From Cotesia glomerata (Eukaryota; Arthropoda; Insecta; Hymenoptera; Braconidae), in assembly GCF_020080835.1 (NCBI RefSeq), contig NC_058166.1:6892000-6955999 (forward strand): a DNA stretch of 64,000 nt, written 5' to 3'. Below, piece after piece: positions 58,309-64,000 of the stretch. The position numbers were made by a program, and so were the translations under genes. Each line of letters opens with the position of its first letter. Position 1 is the stretch's first letter. A model generated the notes under the pieces. The model was given only the letters and a program-made list of their open reading frames with translations, made no database searches and was not told the DNA's origin.

Positions 58309-59252
58309 TGAAGATTGGACTATTCAATTTCTGATTTGAAAATACTTTGGGAATACTCTAGAACGATCGCGGTTACATTTTGATTATTCTAGGTTAACAT
58401 AATAGATCGACTCTGGGTTTATTCTGGAAACAGGGCACAAATCTACTCTGGAAACACTATGAAATTCACAAAGTTACGTAATAATTTTTGAATGTTCTTT
58501 GAGTGTTTCCAGAAAAATTTGAAATCCGCAAGGGATAGACTTCGGACGCTCTACTTTCTCTCTCGCACCTATCAGATGGCTAAAACTCTAAAAGTTTTTA
58601 GCTAGGCAATAGTGCTTTAAGTATGATTTTTTGCAGGCAAGTCTATATGACTGATTTTGTAATAAAATAATCTAAAATTTGATATAACTTTCGATAAGTT
58701 AGCAGAACGATGGAGTCACCTATATTGACTTACCTGTTCACATTGGCTTGCCAGGTAGCTATACACAAAAATGAGTAGGCAAGCCTACTGAGGCATGAAG
58801 TGATAAAAATGAAGTGATAAAAATGAGGAATGAAAGTGATAAAAAAAAAATCGATTAAAGTTAATTTAATTAAAAATAGCCATGAGCACTTTCAGATAGG
58901 CAAGTAATTATAGGCATATTTGTTTATAAATTATATTCGATAAAAAATATGTCTCATCTGGTTATCAGATCGGTGAAGGTCGATCTCCCACCGGCTCTTA
59001 GACTATAATGATACATACTAAAAGTGAACTTAATTAGTATACAGAAATGATAATAATTAATTCACTATATTATGTAGTAAAAAATTTTAGGTCATTCGTT
59101 AAATATTTTTGTGAATTTATTTGACACTTTTTTTTATATAAATTCTGTTAATTCAACACATAAGTCTTTTATAGTTAAGACAAAGAAATTTTAACATTAA
59201 TAACATTTTTAATTTTAACACTAATCACATTGCAACCCAAATTGCAATGATA

Positions 59253-60535
59253 TTATCCTTGTTGGTTTTGTCCTTCATCACCAACGGCAGCATCAGCAAC
59301 AGCAGCAGCAGCTACTTTATTTTTCCGGCGTAAATCAGTTAAATGATTGTTGATTGCCATACCAAATAAAGTTCTTTTGTAATCTGCCGGAAATTTATTT
59401 TTGACAGTTTCTAAAATAATACATATAATATTTATAATAAATTCATATAAATTATAAAATTTATTAACTTGCAAAAATAAAAAAAAAAGAAACAGAGAAC
59501 AGTGTAGAATGAAATGAAGATCATAATAGTGTTACACTTTCCGCTTGTGCTATTTATCTGAGTCATTACTGAATTAGTTATGAATTATCAATATTTAATA
59601 AACTTAAAAAAAGTTCATTATGAAGTGTGAATATTTTAATACGAACATGTTTAACAAAAAAGAAAATAACACATTCAACTAGATAAATGCTTCAGGCAAT
59701 GTATTATAAGTTTTCAAATTAGAATCATACTTACAATCGTCACATTCACTCTCATCTCTACACGGAAGAAAAATAATATGGAAATTTTTATTATTTATGA
59801 TTGGGGAAAATTCCTATGATGACATGGCAAGTTTTACTTTGTAGATATTAGAAAAATTTCAATAAAGCATAGTAAAATTTTCTATGTGAACATACAAAGT
59901 ATTATTTAGTTCACATAGTCATTTTTACTAAACTAGTATTGGAAAAATGACTGTGTAACATAGGAAAAGCTCCTATGTTAATATAAAATAAACCTTTAAT
60001 ATATCACATTTAAATAATAAAAATTTTAATATCAGCATGAAAAAAAAACTTCTATTTCAATATATAACAAATTTCTATGTTGAATCGTAAAAATACTCAT
60101 GTTATTATTGAAATTTTCCTATTTTATCATAGGAAAATTTTCTTTGTCAACATAGTTCAAATTTTTATAACTTGGATATTTTTATGATGCTATGATAGGA
60201 ATTTTTCTCATATTAAAATAGACATTTGTAACGTAGAAGAATGATTCAAATTTAAACTTTCAAAGCAAGTGCTGAAACAATTTTTACGTATAATAAAGAA
60301 ATAATAATTCACCCGTAATCGCAGAAATAATGGTTGCATCCAACCCTGGTTTTCGTTGAGCATTTTTATCAATCCTGCTTTTTCCGCCTCTCAAGTTACT
60401 CGCTAATAAAACTTCATTTTCGAATAATGAGCTTACTAACGAAACTGCCATATTTTGAAAAGAATTTCTTGAGTTGGCAGTTTCCCATTGTGCACGTGAA
60501 ACCAATACTCCAGAGCCTTCATGACCGATTTCAAC
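59253..60535 (-). CDS. BEN-domain gene, 3' exons (partial)
   Basis: Exons on the minus strand are 60535-60313 and 59410-59253, joined in phase 1 and ending at TAA. The first encodes VSRAQWETANSRNSFQNMAV, SLVSSLFENEVLLASNLRGG and RKPGLDATIISAIT. The second encodes KNKFPADYKRTLFGMAINNH, LTDLRRKNK, then an Ala-rich tail. The layout matches a BEN domain: early Trp, M-x3-L-x2-SLF, LRGG, then the C-terminal helices. It resembles the BEN domain at 25777-26189 but is clearly diverged. Upstream exons are not seen. The intron holds a MITE-like TATG-rich repeat (59760-60240). Frames are open. Confidence 0.6.
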
Positions 60536-60539
60536 CTAC

Positions 60540-61857
60540 AAATTAAGCTTTAATTTAAAACAATTTGTAAAATTTAAAAATACATAACTCATAATGCTTT
60601 TTGATTTCTTATACAAAAATAAATTAATAAAAATGCTATGTAAAATATTGCGTGTTATTTCTCTTAATTGCAAAAATATCAAGTTGAAAGGACAGTACAA
60701 TTCAAATGTTAGGTTAAAAGGACAATTCAACCCATGAGTAAAATTGACTTGTGAGCAGCAGGCGAGGATGGCAAACACGCAGGCTGAAATGTCCTACGTT
60801 TCTCCCTAGCGCGTGTAGTAATTTTTATCATATTTCTAATTAAGGCATTTGAATTCTGTGCCCTTTTTGTGAGAAAGATAGCGCAAATCGACCCCTTTCT
60901 GCGTAAACCTCGTATCTGAAAAACGGCCATTTTCGGGAAATCATAAAAAACGTGTATTAGAAGTGCTAAGGAATATATTTCACTAATAACCTCAATTTCG
61001 GAAAAAATGTACACTGTAAAAATTTTTTTGGACTCGGTGTAGAGTAAATGATTCGGTGTAAAAGTTTTGGTGTAAAAATTACACCAAATATTATATTAAA
61101 TTTAGGTAGTATGAATTTGAAATTCTTATAACGTTAAACGTATATGAAAATATAATGTACAGAAATTTTGTGTTAAAAAATTAAATTTAATCATTCAAAT
61201 ATTGCGTCATTGCACAAAATATAGTTCTCAAACTTCAATGTTGATCGTCATTTACATAACTATTAGTACTCCATACAAAGTTTAAGAATGTTAGTATAAA
61301 CAAAATTCAAATTTATAAAAATCATTTTGTTATCATTATGAAATTTAAAAAATGATAAATTTAGTAATGCTCTAGCTCTAACTAGAATTATTTAAATTTA
61401 TTTATTTTTCTCTTAACTTAATTTAATCATCCTATTCGTGTGTAGATTTTATATTGTATACAATATATCATATATAAATAATTGGTACCATATAATTTCT
61501 CTATATATAAAATATATGAAAAACTCGAGTGGGTACTCAAATGAAATCTATCGATGAATGTAACATCAGGAAAAGTTTATATCGTTAAAAATTTCAATGT
61601 TTAAGAAAGTACAGGGCAATTTATCGAGAGATCATTTAATACTTTAGGGAAGGTAGGGGTACGATGGTCCTGAAGGGCATAACGGCCCACCTTAAAAATT
61701 TGGTCAAAAATTTTTTTTTGTTTTTTTGCCAAATTATCACAAATCTGATGTATTTACTCATTTTTTGACCAATATTCAATACCTGGGGCTTATAGACCAC
61801 CTCGAAAAATTTAATAAAAAAAATTAGGAAACGGTTGACCCTGAAGGCCATCCTGGC
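60540..61857. other. Region upstream of the second BEN gene, repeats only
   Basis: 60540-61010 has a GC-richer patch (60700-60920) with open frames but no recognisable domain. At 61011-61090 there is a fragment of a CACTGTAAAAATTTTT-ended MITE. 61100-61640 is AT-rich with nothing recognised. 61655-61857 is a dispersed repeat (GGGGTACGATGGTCC and CGGTTGACCCTGAAGGCC) related to 32283-32440 and 55830-55870. Confidence 0.4.
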
Positions 61858-62479
61858 AACTTCCCGCTTATCCCAAATCTAAGCGCTTATAATCACACTT
61901 ATTACTTTTTTGAGCTCTTCGAGCTCAAAAATATAATTTTTGTGTCATTTTGAGCTCTCCAAGTTCAAAAATCTTATCAAAGTTCGATGAAACACGAGTT
62001 TTTTAATTTTCAAACTGCTGTAACTTTTGAATAAATCAACCGATTTTCACGTGGTTGGCGGCGATCGATGTACTTTTTTGAGCTCTATGAAAAAGTTCAG
62101 GACGAAAAAATTGATCTGATAAAACATTTTGGAGTTATTACAAAAAAACACTTTTTTTGATTTTTTTCGACAACGATATCTCACGAACGCATCAACCGAT
62201 TCTGACGAATTTGGTGGCCATCGATGCGGGTTTTCAAGGTGAAGAGCTGGAAAGTTTTTGAAGTCGATCGGTTCAGCCAATTCGGAGATATTTAGAAAAA
62301 ATGAAAAAAAAATTTTTTTTTTCACTTTCACTTTTTTTGCAATTTCTCGAAATCTACCGGTCCGAATCGGTTCCAACTTACAGGAAATCTAAGTTTGGCG
62401 AAGCTCTTTCGAATGACACCAATCGCGATGAAATCTGTCAAGCCGTTCAGAAGTTATAAGAGGTTTACATATACACACA

Positions 62480-62563
<84 letters not shown>

Positions 62564-62711
62564 GACGTACGGACATCATCGCGGGAATAGTCAGGGAAGC
62601 TTCCTAGGACCTCAAAACGTCGAGATCTGATGAAAACTCGATTTTCGAAAAACGGGGTAAAAACAATAACTTCCCGAATTTAAAAAAATTTTCAATTTTT
62701 AGCGGGAAGTT
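61858..62711. mobile_element. 854-bp repeat with AACTTCCCGCT ends and internal (CA)n
   Basis: Begins AACTTCCCGCT and ends AGCGGGAAGTT. It contains repeated TTTGAGCTC motifs, GATTTTTTTCGACAACGATA, a CA microsatellite (62471-62558), and the block GGGAATAGTCAGGGAAGCTT with AACGTCGAGATCTGATGAAA shared with 3250-3360. A terminal hairpin (62668-62711) is also shared. No target duplication was found. The left flank is shared with 55830-55875, so the true left border may lie further out. Confidence 0.6.
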
Positions 62712-64000
62712 AAAAAAATTTTTTTTTTAATAGTTGTCAATTTAAAGTATTCAACCACTTAGACTATTTCAGGCCCATCTTTATATCTCATGGAAAATGA
62801 ATCATCAAGAAAAAGTTATAAACAAAATTTTTTTTATAATGAAATTTTAAAATTTGAAAAAAAAATACAAATAAAATTATTTATTATAAAAAAAAATAGA
62901 AAAGAGGTTGTTCAATATGAAATTTTAATTCTATATATTAATACAATATAGAGATTGAGGCGTTTTTAAAATAGGCGAATTTTATTTTTTTTTTTTCTTT
63001 TGGTGTCCACAAATTGATAGTTTATTTAACAATGATAATTTTTATCTTCAAACGAGCTCTTAAAATATCAGTTTTAAGGTTTGATTTGATCTATTTTTAC
63101 GTTTTCCGTTTGAAGAACATGGGAAAATTTTTTGTATATTTGGAATTTTTTTGCTTAACTAGGAGTGGACGTATGAATGAGTGCAATACATAATTTTGTA
63201 GGAAATTAGATGCTCTACATAAAATTTCTTACAAATTTTTGGTATCAAGGTATCAACGTAATCGGAAAACATAATGGAATCATTTTTAAGAAACGTTAAA
63301 TTTTTTACAAATTATTTACCATAAATTTTTATAATATCTTTGTGGTTCGTAAGTTATCACCATTTAAATGTAAATTAATTCAAAATAATCAGAATACTAT
63401 TTTTTGAAAATATTTCACATTTCATACGATCATTTCTGATAAAAGAAAAATTCCAAAGTTTAAAAATTTTTTTTCATATTATTTCATTGGAAAATATAAA
63501 AATCAATTGAGGCAAACCTTACAATTGATGTTAGATAAGAGCTACTTTTAAGATCAAGATTTTTATTTCTAGATTTACTATTTATTTTTTGACACCATAA
63601 GAAAAAAAATGACGTTTAGCTTTTTTTTGAAACACCCTAATGGACATACAAATTGCATAGGACGAATTCTTTTCAATTCCATTTCATTTCCTTTTATTAA
63701 TCAAGAAAATGATGAGTTTTGATTTTATATATCTTTAGATGACGCATTAGTGCTGTATATGGTACGACAAATTTTCCCTTGTTTTATATTTTGGAATATT
63801 ATTTTACACATCGAAAAAAAAAAATCCTTAGAAATTTGGGTCTTTAATTTTGATTCAGTGTACTTCCTTTTTTACGCTAAAATTTTTCCATTTCAAAAAC
63901 ATGTATTTCAATTAATTTTTTTTTTAATTTCTACAAATTCGCTTGGTATTAAAATATCATATTGAGGAAAATTGTTATGTGTAATATATTTAACATTTTT
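62712..64000. other. AT-rich sequence, no gene seen
   Basis: Poly-A and poly-T runs and short AT repeats. The 71-codon frame at 63750-63965 has no recognisable motif. Nothing else supported. Confidence 0.4.

Larger units (their letters stand above)
54900..58534. mobile_element. CCCTCGCG-ended element, 3.6 kb, AT duplication, exact site known
   Basis: It starts CCCTCGCGACCC and ends GGATTTC-type sequence then CCGCAAGGG (left end CCCTCGCG, right end inverse CCCTTGCG), flanked by AT at 54898-54899 and 58535-58536. The empty site is the left inverted repeat of the host element (CTACCACATAGACTTC on the minus strand near 52466-52481), proving the boundaries. Subterminal motifs ACTCTGGAA and TTTCCAGA repeat many times at both ends (54915-55120 and 58320-58520). 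The interior contains a foldback (56136-57390) and a MITE (58041-58308). No transposase. Confidence 0.85.
51968..58995. mobile_element. Long-inverted-repeat element with internal palindromic arrays
   Basis: The left inverted repeat (51968-52545) contains GGGAGATCAACCTTCACCGA, then CTTGCCTACTCATTTTTG. It recurs inverted at 54815-54899 plus 58535-58995, interrupted by the element at 54900-58534. Between the arms lie tandem ~150-bp units in opposing orientations (53040-54716). No coding gene is visible, so it is non-autonomous. Outer duplications were not resolved. 52546-52980 is AT-rich with nothing recognisable. Confidence 0.7.

Noticed and set aside
62395..62607. 70-codon frame containing a poly-TH run
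   Set aside because: Translation of the CA microsatellite.

Overview
This is nuclear DNA of an insect, most likely a hymenopteran such as a braconid wasp. It is very AT-rich, has short introns, and carries a ciliary gene (bbs5), BEN-domain genes and many insect-type transposons. The species cannot be proved from the sequence alone. Two runs of 100 N (3083-3182 and 49312-49411) are assembly gaps.

Host genes occupy only the left end. The last two exons of bbs5 (3515-3995, +) face a three-exon gene for a single-pass membrane protein (4245-5795, -). A possible first exon of another gene lies at 1751-1805 (-). The 5' exons of bbs5 are not visible and probably fall in the first gap.

The main object is a 22.4-kb candidate CACTA/EnSpm-like transposon at 7372-29770. 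It has inverted ends beginning CCCTGTGGAAAAAG, a 2-bp AA duplication and degenerate repeats inside both ends. Between them is a 13-exon BEN-domain gene (13817-26700) whose second intron holds a tnp2-like transposase gene (18134-21130) on the same strand. This nesting resembles maize En/Spm, where the TNPD reading frames lie in an intron of the gene for the DNA-binding protein TNPA. The BEN gene is broken here: one transposon with AT target duplications sits in exon 1, a 1-kb insertion with CAGTTG duplications sits in exon 2, and exons 7 and 11 carry stops. The transposase frame is open.

Five other segments have the same end style (5'-CCC...GGG-3' and, where testable, a 2-bp duplication): 272-1133, 27443-29310, 40809-42500, 47730-gap and 54900-58534. 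Two have an empty site elsewhere in the window, so their boundaries are exact.

From 29.9 to 51 kb the sequence is nested transposons. There is a foldback element containing a dead Tc1-like element, then a RING-finger gene split by a 4.4-kb transposon with ~670-bp inverted ends and a DDE-like transposase gene. A 4.66-kb inverted duplication carries that transposon together with part of the split gene (arms 32731-37394 and 40069-46423). MULE-like transposase remnants follow. The two arms differ mainly in homopolymer length where compared, which may be sequencing error.

From 51 to 64 kb there is a long-inverted-repeat element with palindromic arrays of ~150-bp units (51968-58995), the 3' exons of a second BEN-domain gene (59253-60535, -), and a repeat carrying a CA microsatellite (61858-62711).
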